Positions 44,901 through 57,352 of a DNA stretch of 64,000 nucleotides are shown in pieces. Made by a program: the position numbers and the translations under genes. The notes beneath the pieces were generated by a model. It saw only the letters and a list, made by a program, of their open reading frames with translations, ran no database searches and had not been told where the DNA came from. The stretch covers positions 352,674,010-352,738,009 of the forward strand of contig CM042694.1 of NCBI GenBank assembly GCA_023614405.1, written 5' to 3'. The stretch's first letter is position 1. Each line of letters opens with the position of its first letter. Origin of the DNA: Avena insularis. Taxonomy: Eukaryota; Streptophyta; Magnoliopsida; Poales; Poaceae.

Positions 44901-46134
44901 GATGCAATGACACTGGGTGTGGTTCATGAAAAGAACAGACATGCGATGACACCGGTGGATCCATGTGTGCTTTATGGAAGTAACAGACATGCAATGACTC
45001 TAGCTGTGTTTCATGAAAAGAACAGACATGCAATGACACTGGTGGATCCATGTGTGGTTCATGAGAAGAACACACATCCAATGACACTGGTGGATCCTTA
45101 TGTGGTTTGTTTAGAAGAACACACAGGCAATGACACTAGCTGGATCCTTATGTGGTTTGTGAAAACAACAGACATATAATGACACTGGCTATGATTCATG
45201 AAAAGAACAGACATGCAATGACACTGGTGGATCCATATGTGGTTTGTCTAGAGGAACACACATGCAATGACACTGGTGGATCCTTATGTGGTTCATGAAA
45301 AGAACAGACATGCAGTGACACCGGTGGATCCTTATGTGGTTTGTCTAGAGGAACACACATGCAATGACACCGGGTGTGGTTCATGAAAAGAGACATGCAA
45401 TGACTTATGTGGTTTGTTTAGAAGAACACACATGCAATTACACTGGGTGTGGTTCATGAAAAGAACAGACATGAATGACACTGGGTGTGGTTCATGAAAA
45501 GAATAGACATGTAGTGACACCAGTGGATCCTTATGTGGTTTGTCTAGAGGAACAGACTTGCAATGACACTGGGTGTGGTTCATGAAAAGAACAGACATGC
45601 AATGGCTTATGTGGTTTGTCTAGAGGAACACACATGCAATGACACTGGGTGTGGTTCATGAAAAGAACAGACATGCAATGACACTGGTGGATCCTTACGT
45701 GGTTTGTGAGAAGAACAGACATGCAATGACCTGTGGATCCTTATGTGGTTCATGAAAAGATGACATGCAATGACACTAGGTGTGGCTCATGAAAGAAACG
45801 GACATGCAATGACACGGTGGATCCTTATATGGTTTCTAGAGAAACAGACATGCAATGACACGGTGGATCCTTATGTGGTTCGTGAAAAGAACAGACATGC
45901 AATGACACTGGTGGATCCTTATGTGGTTTGTGAGAAGAACAGACATGCAATGACACTGATTCACCCTTATGTGGTTCAAGAAAAGAACACACATGCAATG
46001 ACACTGGGTGTGGTTCATGAAAAGAATAAAAATGTACTGACGCCGGTGGATCCATGTGGTTTTGGAAATATGAACACATGCAATGACTCTAGGTGTGGTT
46101 AATGAAAAGAACAGACATGCAATGACACGGTGGA

Positions 46135-47650
46135 TCCATGTGTGGTTCATGAGAAGAACACACATCCAATGACCTGGTGGATCCTTATGTGGTTCATGAA
46201 AGAACACAAGCAGTGACACCGGTGGATCCTTATGTGGTTTGTCTAGAGGAACACACATGCAATGACACCGGGTGTGGTTCATGAAAAGAATAGACATGCA
46301 ATGACTTATGTGGTTTGTTTAGAAGAGCACACATGCAATGACACTAGGTGTGGTTCATGAAAAGAACAGACATGCAATGATACTGGTGGATCCTTATGTG
46401 GTTTGTTTAGAGGAACATACATGCAATGACACTAGTGGATCCATGTGTGGGTCATGAGAAGAACACACTCCAATGACAGTGGTGGATCCTTATGTGGTTC
46501 ATGAAAATAATATACATGAAGTGACACTGGTGGATCCTTATGTCGTTTGTCTAGAGGAACACACATGTAATGACACTGGGTGTGATTCATGAAAAGAACA
46601 GACATGCAATCACACTAGGTGGATCCATATGTTGTTTGTGAGAAGAACAGACATGCAATGACACTGGTGGATCCTTATGTCGTTCATGAAAAGAATGTAT
46701 ATCGGTGGTTTATGGAAGTAACAGACATGCAATGACTCTAGCTGTGGTTCATGAAAAGAACAGACATGCAATGACACTGCTAGATCCATGTGTGGTCCAT
46801 GAGAAGAACACGCATCCAATTAAACTAGTGGATCCTTATGTGGTTTGTTTAGAAGAACACACATGCAATGACACTAGGTGGATCCTTATGTGGTTTGTGA
46901 AAAGAACAGACATGCAATGACACTAGCCGTGATTCATGAAAACAACAGGCATGCAATGACACTGGTGGATCCATATGTGGTTTGTCTAGAGACACACACA
47001 TGCAATGACACTGGTGGATCCTTATGTGGTTCATGAAAAGAACAAACATGCAATGACATTGGTGGATCCTTATGTGGTTTGTTTAGAGGAACAGACATGC
47101 AATGACACTGGTGGATCCATGTGTGGTTCATAAGAAGAACACACATCTAATGATACTGGTGGATCCTTATGTGGTTCATGGAAAGAACAGACATGCAGTG
47201 ATACTGGTGGATCCTTATGTGGTTGTTCTTGAGGAACACACATGCAATGACATTCGGTGTGGTTCATGAAAAGAACAAACATGCAATGACACTGGTGGAT
47301 CCTTATGTGGTTTGTGAGAAGAACAGACATGCAATGACACTGGTGGATCCTTATGTGGTTGATGAAAAGAACTGACATGCAATGACACTGGGTGTGGTTC
47401 ATGAAAAGAACACATGTCCAATGACACTGGTGGATCCTTATGTGGTTCATGAAAAGAACAGACATGCAGTGACACCGGTGGATCCTTAAGTGGTTTGTCT
47501 AGAGGAACACACATGCAATGACACTTGGTGTGGTCCATGAAAAGAACATACATGCAATGACACTGGTGGATCCTTATGTGGTTTGTGAGAAGAACAAACA
47601 TGGAATGACACTGGTGGATCTTTATGTGGTTCATGAAAAGAACTGACATG
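46135..47650 (+). repeat. ARRAY-J internal duplication, copy 1
   Basis: This block of about 1.5 kb is repeated at 48367-49951 with shared rare variants, such as AGAAGAGCACACATGC (46321 and 48564) and CACATGTCCAATGAC (47411 and 49715). The spacing grows from 2,243 to 2,304 bp because copy 1 lacks about 61 bp near 46690. Confidence 0.8.
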
Positions 47651-48366
47651 CAATGACACTGGGTGTGGCTCGTGAAAAGAACAGACATGCAATGACACCG
47701 GTGGATCCTTATATGGTTTATGGAAGTAACAGACATGCAGTGACACCGGTGGATCCTTATGTGGTTTGTCTAGAGGAACACACATGCAATGACACTGGGT
47801 GTGGTTCGTGAAAAGAACAGACATGCAATGACACTGGTGGATCCTTTTGTGGTTTGTGAGAAGAACAGACATGCAATAACACTGGTGGACCCTTATGTGG
47901 TTCAAGAAAAGAACACACATGCAATGACACTGGGTGTGGTTCATGAAAAGAATAAAAATGTACTAACACCGGTGGATCCATGTGTGGTTTATGGAAGTAA
48001 CAGACATGCAATGACTCTAGCTGTGGTTAATGAAAAGAACAGGCATGCAATGACACCGGTGGATCCATGTGTGGTTCATGTGAAGAACACACATACAATG
48101 ACACTGGTGGATCCTTATGTGTTTTGTTTAGAAGAACACACAAGCAGTGACACCGGTGGATCCTTATGTGGTTTGTCTAGAGGAACACACATGCAGTGAC
48201 ACCGGGTGTGGTTCATGAAAAGAACAGACATGCAATGACTTATGTCGTTTGTTTAGAAGAACACATATGCAATGACACTAGGTGTGGTTCATGAAAAGAA
48301 CAGACATGCAATGACACTGGTGGATCCTTATGTGGTTTGTTTAGAGGAACAGACATGCAATGACAC

Positions 48367-49951
48367 CGGTGGATCCATGTGTGGTTCATGAGAAGAACAC
48401 ACATCCAATGACACTGGTGGATCCTTATGTGGTTCATGAAAAGAACAGACATGCAGTGACACCGGTGGATCCTTATGTGGTCTGTCTAGAGGAACACACA
48501 TGCAATGACACCGGGTGTGGTTCATGAAAAGAATAGACATGCAATGACTTATGTGGTTTGTTTAGAAGAGCACACATGCAATGACACTAGGTGTGGTTCA
48601 TGAAAAGAACAGACATGCAATGATACTGGTGGATCCTTATGTGGTTTGTTTAGAGGAACATACATGCAATGACACTAGTGGATCCATGTGTGGGTCATGA
48701 GAAGAACACACTCCAATGACAGTGGTGGATCCTTATGTGGTTCATGAAAAGAATAGACATGCAGTGACACTGGTGGATCCTTATGTCCTTTGTCTAGAGG
48801 AACACACATGTAATGACACTGGCTGTGATTCATGAAAAGAACAGACATGCAATCACACTAGGTGGATCCATATGTTGTTTGTGAGAAGAACAGACATGCA
48901 ATGACACTAGTGGATCCTTATGTCGTTCATGAAAAGAACTGATATGCAATGACACTCGGTGTGGTTCCTGAAAAGAACAGACATGCAATGAAACCGATGG
49001 ATCCATGTGTGGTTTATGGAAGTAACAGACATGCAATGACTCTAGCTGTGGTTCATGAAAAGAACAGACATGCAATGACACTGTTGGATCCATGTGTGGT
49101 TCATGAGAAGAACACGCATCCAATTACACTAGTGGATCCTTATGTGGTTTGTTTAGAAGAACACACATGCAATGACACTAGGTGGATCCTTATGTGGTTT
49201 GTGAAAAGAACAGACATGCAATGACACTAGCTGTGATTCATGAAAACAACAGGCATGCAATAACACTGGTGGATCCATATGTTGTTTGTCTAGAGACACA
49301 CACATGCAATGACACTGGTGGATCCTTATGTGGTTCATGAAAAGAACAAACATGCAATGACACTAGTGGATCCTTATGTAGTTTGTTTAGAGGAACAGAC
49401 ATGCAATGACACTGGTGGATCCATGTGTGGTTCATGAGAAGAACACACATCTAATGATACTGGTGGATCCTTATGTGGTTCATGAAAAGAACAGACATGC
49501 AATGATACTGGTGGATCCTTATGTGGTTGTTCTAGAGGAACACACATGCAATGACATTCGGTGTGGTTCATGAAAAGAACAAACATGGAATGACACTGGT
49601 GGATCCTTATGTGGTTTGTGAGAAGAACAGACATGCAATGACACTGGTGGATCCTTATGTGGTTGATGAAAAGAACTGACATGCAATGACACTGGGTGTG
49701 GTTCATGAAAAGAACACATGTCCAATGACACTGGTGGATCCTTATGTGGTTCATGAAAAGAACAGACATGCAGTGACACCGGTGGATCCTTAAGTGGTTT
49801 GTCTAGAGGAACACACATGCAATGACACTTGGTGTGGTCCATGAAAAGAACATACATGCAATGACACTGGTGGATCCTTATGTGGTTTGTGAGAAGAACA
49901 AACATGGAATGACACTGGTGGATCTTTATGTGGTTCATGAAAAGAACTGGC
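48367..49951 (+). repeat. ARRAY-J internal duplication, copy 2
   Basis: Second copy of the block at 46135-47650, in the same orientation, with the 61 bp missing from copy 1 still present near 48935-48995. Shared private variants show that it arose by duplication of many units together and not by independent unit changes. Confidence 0.8.
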
Positions 49952-51790
49952 ATGCAATGACACTGGATGTGGTTCATGAAAAGAACTGACATGCAATGAC
50001 ACTGGGTGTGGTTCATCAAAAGAACAGACATGCAATAACAACGGTGGATCCATGTGTGGTTCATGGAAGTAACAGACATGCAATGACTCTAGCTATGGTT
50101 CATGAAAAGAACAGACATGTAATGACACTGGTGGATCCATGCGTGGTTCATGAGAATAACACACATCCAATGACACCGGTGGATCCATGTGTGGTTCATG
50201 AGAAGAACACACATCCAATGACATTAGTGGATCCTTATGTGGTTACTTAAAAGAATAGACATGCAATGACACTGGTGGATCCTTATGTGGTTTGTCTAGA
50301 GGAACACACATACAATAACACTAGGTGTGGTTCACGAAAAGAACAGACATGCAATGACACTGGTGGATCCTTACGTGGATTGTGAGAAGAACAGACATGC
50401 AATGACACTGGTGGACTCTTATGTGGTTCATGAAAAGAACACACATGCAACGCCACTGGGTGTGTTTCATGAAAAGAACAGACATGCAATGACACCGGTG
50501 GATCCATGTGTGGTTTATGGAAGTAACAGACATGCAATGACTCTAGTTGTGGTTCATGAAAAGAATAGACATGAAATGACACCGGTGGATCCATGTGTGG
50601 TTCATGAGAAGAACACACATCCAATGACACTGGTGGATCCTTATGTGGTTCATGAAAAGAACATACATGCAGTGACAGCGGTAGATCCTTATGTGGTTTG
50701 TCTATAGGAACACACATGTAATGACACCGGGTGTGGTTCATGAAAAGAACAGACATGCAATGACTTATGTGGTTTGTGAGAAAAACAGACATGCAATGAC
50801 ACTGGTGGATCCTTATGTGGTTCATGAAAAGAACTGACATGCAATGACACTGGGTGTGGTTCATGAAAAGAATAGACATGCAATGACACCGGTGGATCCA
50901 TGTGTGGTTTATGGAAGTAACAGACATGCAATGACTCTAGCTGTGGTTCATGAAAAGAACAGACATGTAATGACACTGGTGGATCCATGTGTGGTTCATG
51001 AGAAGAACACACATCCAATGACACTGGTGGATCCTTATGTGGTTTGTTTAGAAGAACACACATGCAATGACACTAGGTGGATCCTTATGTGGTTTGTGAA
51101 AAGAATAGACATGAAATGACTTATCTGGTTTGTGAGAAAAACAGACATGCAATAACGCTGGTGGATCCTTATGTGGTTCATGAAAAGAACTGACATGCAA
51201 TGACACTGGGTGTGGTTCATGAAAAGAACACACATCCAACAATACTGGTGGATCCTTATGTGGTTCATGAAAAGAACAGACATGCAGTGACACCGGTGGA
51301 TCCTTATGTGGTTTGTCTAGAGGAACACAGATGCAATGACACTAGGTGTGGTTCATGAAAAGACCAGACATGCAATGACACTGGTGGATCCTTATGTGGT
51401 TTGTGAGAAGAACAGACATGCAATGACACTGGTGGATCCTTATGTGGTTCATGAAAAGAACTGACATGCAATGACACTGGATGTGGTTCATGAAAAGAAC
51501 TGACATGCAATGACACTAGGGGTGGTTCATTAAAAGAACAGACATTCAATGACACCGGTGGATCCATGTGTGGTTTATAGAAGTAACAGACATGCAATGA
51601 CTCTAGCTGTGGTTCATGAAAATAACAGACATGCAATGACACTGGTGGATCCATGTGTGGTTCATGAGAAGAACACACATCCAATGACACTGGTGGATCC
51701 TTATGTGGTTTGTTTAGAAGAACACACATGCAATGACACTAAGTGGATCCTTATGTGGTTTGTGAAAAGAACAGACATGCAATGACACTG

Positions 51791-52584
51791 TGTTGGGGGG
51801 ATACCCCCGGGTAGGGTCACGCCGGGGTATAAAGGCCGTGTTAGCCAAGGTACGGCAAGGTCAAAGCGGATGCTGGCCGAGTCACCTCAAGGCAGGCCGG
51901 ATCACAGGGTAACCCGGACCAGGGGATGTCCACCTAACTGGGTCTCAGCCGACTTATATCGTAAGTCGGTGAGGTGTATCTAACTTGTATGCAAGAACAG
52001 GTATGGCCGGATCGACTAGGTACGATCCGGGTTATAGGAAGCTTACAAGAGAAGGAAGGTATCTTGCTGGTCAAAGGGTGACCACTGTACGCAGAGCGTG
52101 AGCAAAGCGGACACAGGCCAGGACCACCGAGGCGTGGCCGACAAAGGTGACGATGCCAATGTTGGATGACGCGGGCGCCGCAGAGGCTTGCATGGGTGAC
52201 GCTGGGTTAAAGTAACCCGGTTAGCTTACTATTTTGGGAGGAATATGCCTCCACGTATGACCTAATTGGAGACCTAGCCACCCCTATATAAGGAGGGCTA
52301 GGGCCTCTGTAGAAGGGGTTAAGTTTTACTGGGTTGGCCCTAAATAGATTGAGCTCTAGAGAGTTGTCTATGTTCCTGAGGGCTAGCTAGTGGTGAGAGT
52401 AAGAGAGTTCCTTCTTCCTCGTCTCCCCAATACAGCTCAAGGAGCACTTGTAATCTCTGGAAGTGAATCAAATACAAAGCTACTGCGTGTGGAATCACCA
52501 CACTATCCCTCCCTGGATTCCCCTAGTGCATTTAGTACCCACCTTTAGCCTATCCATGGCATCTGCCGTGACACCACCACGACA
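51791..52584 (+). repeat. GYP-K 5' LTR (794 bp)
   Basis: The LTR starts TGTTGGGGGGATACCCCC and ends CACCACCACGACA, TG...CA. A TATA box lies at 52285-52293 (CTATATAAGG) and the leader downstream is about 290 bp. The start contains a short hairpin, GGGGGGATACCCCC. The partner LTR is outside the window. Confidence 0.85.
52285..52294 (+). promoter_or_regulatory. TATA box in GYP-K LTR
   Basis: CTATATAAGG is the only strong TATA motif in the LTR and lies about 490 bp from its start, the expected U3 promoter for the genomic RNA. Confidence 0.6.
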
Positions 52585-52586
52585 GT

Positions 52587-52603
52587 TGGCGCCCACCGTG
52601 GGG
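52587..52603 (+). other. GYP-K primer-binding site
   Basis: TGGCGCCCACCGTGGGG begins two bases after the CA end of the LTR. GYP-C has the same site with one change, which links the two families. Confidence 0.82.
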
Positions 52604-52800
52604 CTAGCGGCGCTAGCAGGGGTGAAGATCCGGACGGGAAACCTCATCGGCATCGGCGAACGCATCGTCTCCGGGCTCATTTAGCGCTTTGGAGCGCTTG
52701 ACTTTGTCAGCGACAACGCTGGCTGCTTCGGAAGCGTCCTCTTCCGTGCAATGGCCTCTTCGTCAAGCTCGGTGCACACAAGATCTATGTTGCTGTCGAT

Positions 52801-55201
52801 GTGTCATGCGTTCATCCGCGGCACGTCGTCGAAGGAGGCGAGCCACCCCTTAACGTGGTTCACGGGGCGCGTATCACTCGCTCCCCGGACCGTGCCGAGG
52901 TGATGATGACTGCGCCTGGCGCTAGCGCAAGCAAAGATCCGGCACCAGATCCGGAGGTAACGCCTAAGGCACCGAGGAAAAGTAGAGGTCCTCCACTAGA
53001 GAGGCCAGAGAATGTGCTGCAGCAAGCGATGGATAGCTTGGTAAACCCAGTAGCAGCAGCGGTAGATCCGGCTCAGGCACAGGCCGAGCTAGAGGAAACT
53101 AGGCAAAAAATACTAGAGGGTGCGAAAAAGATAGCCGCAGTTGCTGAACATGACACTGCGTGAGTACGCAAAGGCAAATAAAGTAGATGTTGTAAAAGTG
53201 AAAGGGAGAAATCTCATGAGTGAAATGAACAAAGAGGGTGATACTAGGTTTGATGAATCAGAGAACTATTTATCCGTGGGGCTGCCAAAGTATAGTACCC
53301 CGCCAAAGAACCTCAGAGCAGCAGATGCAGCTGCATCCGAGTTAGAGGGTCTGACGGGTGAAGCCCGTCAGAGACAGCAAGATAGGGTCAATGAGTTGGT
53401 TCGGATCGTGAACAGGCAAAATGAGGAATTGCTTAGGGCTAACCCGAAGAGAGCTGGGGCCTCTAGATCATTCATTCGGCGGTGGGTAACCCGGAGAAAT
53501 CCGCTGGAGCTGCATCGTCTCCTCATGGTGGTCCTAGGAGAGAAGAGGTAGTAACCTCGGCTAGGAGGAACAAACAGATAGTACCGTATGACCCGGCAAG
53601 GGCAGGGAAAGGAAAAGAAGTGCAGAGAAATGAGGATCGACAAAGTGTGAGCCGAGGTGAAGCTGGCCGAGGTAACCGTGACCAAGGAAATGCCGGTCAA
53701 GGAAATGTTGTAAATGGCAATGTCGGACAGCGTAACTCAGCAGGAGCAGGACAACCGCAGCAGCAGAATATACCAAGGCAAGAGCAAACTGTTGGTCGAG
53801 GTATGCAACAGAGAGGTGCTCCACGAGAGCAAGATAGATATAATGGTGGTAATTCGGAAATGGTGAATGCAGGATACCCAAGGCCGGACTATCATGTGAT
53901 AGGGTCAAGACTAGGGAGCAGGGATTTGATGCCTGACGATGCCAGATTAAAACTGGATCGGCTGTATAGGTCGGAGCAGATTGAATGTCAGGGTCCCCCA
54001 GGTCCTGCGTGTTTTGGGCCCCGGATCATGAAGGAGCCTCTGGTACCTAACTTCTAGTTACCTAGAGGCACAAAAACATACGACGGCGGCACAAAGCCGG
54101 AGGATTGGTTGATTAACTATGCTACAGCTGTAAAAATTGCTACAGGCAACTTGAGATGGGCTATGAGATACGTACCCTAGATGTTGGAGGGGCCAGCGAG
54201 GGTATGGCTAAACAATTTGCCGCCCAGAAGTATTAACTGTTGGATCGATTTTGAAGAAATGTTTGTCAGCAATTTCTCAAGTACGTATCAGAGGCCGAAT
54301 AGGCCACAGACCCTAGCGATGTGCAAGCAGAAACCGAATGAGACGGACCGGGAGTTCTTAACCCGGTGGTGTACCGTGCGAAACTCATGTGAGGGTGTGA
54401 TTGAGTCACAGGCCATAGCGTGGTTTGCGCAAGGATGCAGATATGCAAGCATGTTGTGGCAAAGATTGCAAAGGGATATGCCAACTACATTAGCAGAAAC
54501 AATCTGGATTGCTGATTCGTATGCTTTGGGTGATCCGACTCAACCCAGGATCATGTCAAATGAGGAGTACTACCAGAGAGATGGAGTCGGGTCATCCCGG
54601 AGGAATGGTTACCGGGGTAAAAGAAGAGATGACAGACCGGATTACCGATACAGTTCGCAACAAGTTGCTGCTGTGAATCAAGATCAACCCGGAGCAGGGG
54701 CAACCAATGTCAGAAAACTGGAGGACAACAATGGACACCGAGAAATGATGGCAAGAAAACTTGGACGCCAGAGCAGAAGAAACAGTGGCAGGAAAAGAAG
54801 GACCGTCCGAGGTATACTTATGAGTCAATGCTGGATCAACCATTAAATTTCACACGCCAAATCCGAGTAACCCAGCGGGTCATACAACGAGGCAGTGTGA
54901 GTGGATGCGCAAAATAGAACAAGGTGGTTCGGGGAATGCTCAGGCACCTCGGAATGATCAACCTCGGCAGGAGTTACCCCGGCAGCAATTGCTCTCTGGA
55001 GCGAACACGCAACAGCTAATGTTGCCTCCCCCTTCGCCGAGGTATGACAACCATGAGAGAAGGGATGCAGTGCATCAAGTGGAAGACCAGCGTCAACCGG
55101 ATCAGAGGTACCCCGGGAATGAGGGAAGGAATGAGTACAGAGAACATCATCAGAGTTACTGTGTGTTTACCACAGAGGAAACAGATAGAAAGAGCTTGTA
55201 G
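52801..55201 (+). pseudogene. gag: GYP-K gag pseudogene
   Basis: Frame 52801-53163 gives a Pro/Ala-rich start followed by AQAELEETRQKILEGAKKIA; a shift near 53150 moves to 53141-53551, and another near 53480 to frame 53482-54846. That frame has a Gly/Asn/Gln-rich tract, then the capsid block with TYDGGTKPEDWLINYATAVK, ARVWLNNLPPRSINCW and FEEMFVSNFSSTYQRP. TAG stops at 54055-54057 and 54178-54180 interrupt it. Near 54740 the frame shifts again to one with HTTRQCEWMRKIEQ, the Cys/His nucleocapsid relic, continuing to 55201. Gag would form the particle. Where the translation start lies is unclear because the leader contains no convincing ATG context. Confidence 0.82.
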
Positions 55202-55210
55202 CACCGACAC

Positions 55211-55972
55211 ATGGAGGTGAATGCGGTAATGCCCGCAGTGACGAGGTATATGCCATGGTCGGATCAGGAAATCACCTGGAGTATCAAGGATCACCCCAAG
55301 CTTATGCCAAGCCCCGGTTCGTATGCGTTAGTACTGGACCCAACATTCATAGGGCCAAATATCAATGTGAGATTCTCCAAGGTGCTGATGGATAATGGCA
55401 ATAGCATCAATATCATGTATGCGGATACGATGCGCAAGTTGGGTATCTCGGAGAACATGCTCTAGGCTATGAGGACAACTTTCCATGGCATTGTGCCAGG
55501 CATTTCTTGTGAGCCCATAGGCAAGGTCCGGGTTGACGTATTGTTCGGCACGCGAGATAACTGCCGAACTGAGAATTTGGAGTTTGAAGTGGTGAACTTA
55601 GAAAGTGCGTATCACGTGTTACTCAGAAGACCAGCACTGAACAAGTTCATGGCAAGTTTCCACATCAGTTATCTGAAGATGAAGTTGCCTGGGCCAAATG
55701 GAGTGATTACCATAGCTGGAGATTTCCGACGTTCCATTGAGTGTGCGTCGGCCGGGTCTAACCTATCCGAGTCACTCGTGATTGCGCAAGAGAAAAGAAA
55801 GATACATGAAGTGGCAGCATTGGATCAGTCCGCGCAGCAGTATATGCCGGCGTTGAGTAACCCGCATGGTAGTGTTTCGTTCCAAGAGACAAAAGATACT
55901 AAGAAAGTGCCTGTTGATGATATGTTCCCAGAGCGCACCATAACAATTGGTGCTGGGTTAAATGATAAATAG
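55211..55972 (+). pseudogene. GYP-K aspartic protease region
   Basis: The frame follows gag without a shift (54905 onward), separated only by TAG at 55199-55201. The active-site block reads VLMDNGNSINIMYADTM, where the usual Asp-Ser/Gly-Gly is Asp-Asn-Gly, followed by TAG at 55463-55465, FHGIVPGISCEPIGKV and LPGPNGVITIAGD. The frame ends with TAG at 55970-55972 and passes into reverse transcriptase in the same phase. The Asn next to the catalytic Asp is unusual compared with GYP-A (DGG) and GYP-C (DSG) and may impair activity. Confidence 0.78.
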
Positions 55973-57352
55973 GAAAACGGGCTCGTCAACTTCCTCTGTG
56001 AGAATTGGGATATTTTTGCTTGGTCCACACAGGACTTGCAAGGTGTTCCGAGGGAATTGGCCGAGCACTCTTTGAATGTGAGACCTGGAGAAAGGCCGGT
56101 GAAGCAACCTCTCCACCGCTTCGCCGAAGATAGGAGAAAAGTCATTGGAGATGAGATAGCTCGGTTACTAGCAGCTGGATTTATCATGGAAGTTCTTTAC
56201 CCGGATTGGCTATCTAATCCGGTGCTAGTGGAGAAGAAGAAGAAGGATGATCCGAATGTGGCAGTGGTTTGGTGTATGTGTATCGATTACACGAACCTGA
56301 ATAAGGCGTGTCCAAAAGATCCATTTCCACTGCCAAGGATAGATCAGGTCATAGATTCAACTATTGGGTGTGAACTGTTGTCATTCATTGATGCATATTC
56401 TGGTTTCCACCAGATACCCCTGAATCCGGATGATCAAATAAAGACTGCATTTATCACCCCGTATGGGGCGTATTGCTATCGCACCATGCCATTTGGCCTA
56501 CGTAATGCAGGGGCAACGTACCAAAGATGTATGCAGAAATGTTTGCACGACCAAATTGGTAAAAATGTGCAGGTGTATGTGGATGATGTGGTTATCAAGA
56601 CCAAGGAAAGCAAAACGCTCCTTGACGATATCAGGCAGACATTTGCGAACCTAAGGAGGTTCCAGATGAAGCTTAACCCAGAAAAATGTACCTTCGGTGT
56701 CCCGGCTGGAAAATTACTCGGATTCCTCATCTCCAGCCGAGGTATTGAAGTCAATCCAACTAAAATCCGGGCCATAGAGTGAATGGAACTGCCGAAGTGC
56801 CTTAACGATGTCCAGAAGTTCACTGGTTGGCTGGCATCGTTAAGTCGGTTTGTATGTCGGTTGGGAGAAAAGGCACTGCTTCTCTATCAACTCATGGAAA
56901 AGTCGGACAAGTTCATTTGGATGCCGCAGGCCAATGAAGCCTTTATCCAATTAAAGAAAATGTTAGCCACTGCACCAGTGTTAGCCTCTCCACTACCAAA
57001 GGAGCCAATGTTGCTCTATATAGCCGCAACCAACCGAGTTGTAAGTGCAGTAATTGTGGTAGAGCGTGACGAAGAGGGTAAGTCAGTGCAGAGGCCAATA
57101 TATTACCTAAGCGAGGTATTATCCGCATCAAAGCAAAATTATCCGCATTATCAGAAAGTGGCATATGGTGTGTACATGTCGGCTAAGAAGCTGAAACACT
57201 ATTTTGAGGAGCACCCCATCAAAGTAATATGTGAAGCTCCCATATCCGAGATAATGAGTAACAAAGATGCAAGTGGCAGAATTGCAAAATGGGCAATTGA
57301 GCTAGCTCCTTATGCGCCACAATATGACAGAAGAGAAGCAATCAAGTCTTAG
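55973..57352 (+). pseudogene. GYP-K reverse transcriptase, two nonsense codons only
   Basis: One frame from 55973 to 57352 encodes the whole reverse transcriptase and connection: LVNFLCENWDIFAWS, VPRELAEHSLNVRPGE, MCIDYTNLNKACPKDPF, SFIDAYSGFHQIPL, MPFGLRNAGATYQR, the catalytic box YVDD (56576-56587) and LNPEKCTFG, then YYLSEVLSASKQNYPHYQK. The only breaks are TGA at 56780-56782 (family Arg) and the closing TAG at 57350-57352 (family Gln). Both fit C-to-T change. A motif insertion VEKKKKDDPNVAVVWCM extends the usual finger loop by a few residues. Confidence 0.9.

Larger units (their letters stand above)
41912..51790. repeat. ARRAY-J: 9.9-kb minisatellite of 48-, 39- and 37-bp units
   Basis: The whole stretch is a head-to-tail array, roughly 200 or more units. 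The long unit is 48 bp: ACATGCAATGACAC, then a GGATCC-centred part, then a linker ending GAACAG or GAACAC. A 39-bp unit lacks 9 bp around the GGATCC, and a 37-bp unit (ACATGCAATGACTTATGTGG followed by TTTGTTTAGAAG) lacks 11 bp. Linker subtypes, GGTTCATGAAAAG, GGTTTGTGAGAAG, GGTTTGTCTAGAGG, GGTTTGTTTAGAAG and GGTTTATGGAAGT, recur in a loose order. Because 48 and 39 are multiples of 3 and the units contain no stop in some frames, long open frames occur on both strands; these are not called as genes. The right end is cut by the GYP-K LTR at 51791. BamHI sites occur in most long units. Confidence 0.95.

Noticed and set aside
50283..50927. 214-codon frame inside the array as a repeat protein gene
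   Set aside because: The frame follows from units of 48 and 39 bp without stops; similar frames occur on both strands and no start context, signal or unique end is visible.
41912..51790. Possible CRISPR array
   Set aside because: Units are directly adjacent with no unique spacers, unit lengths are 37-48 bp, and the surroundings are plant transposons.
41912..51790. Centromeric or telomeric satellite
   Set aside because: Unit length is far from the 150-180 bp of common centromeric satellites, and no telomere-type hexamer or heptamer is present.
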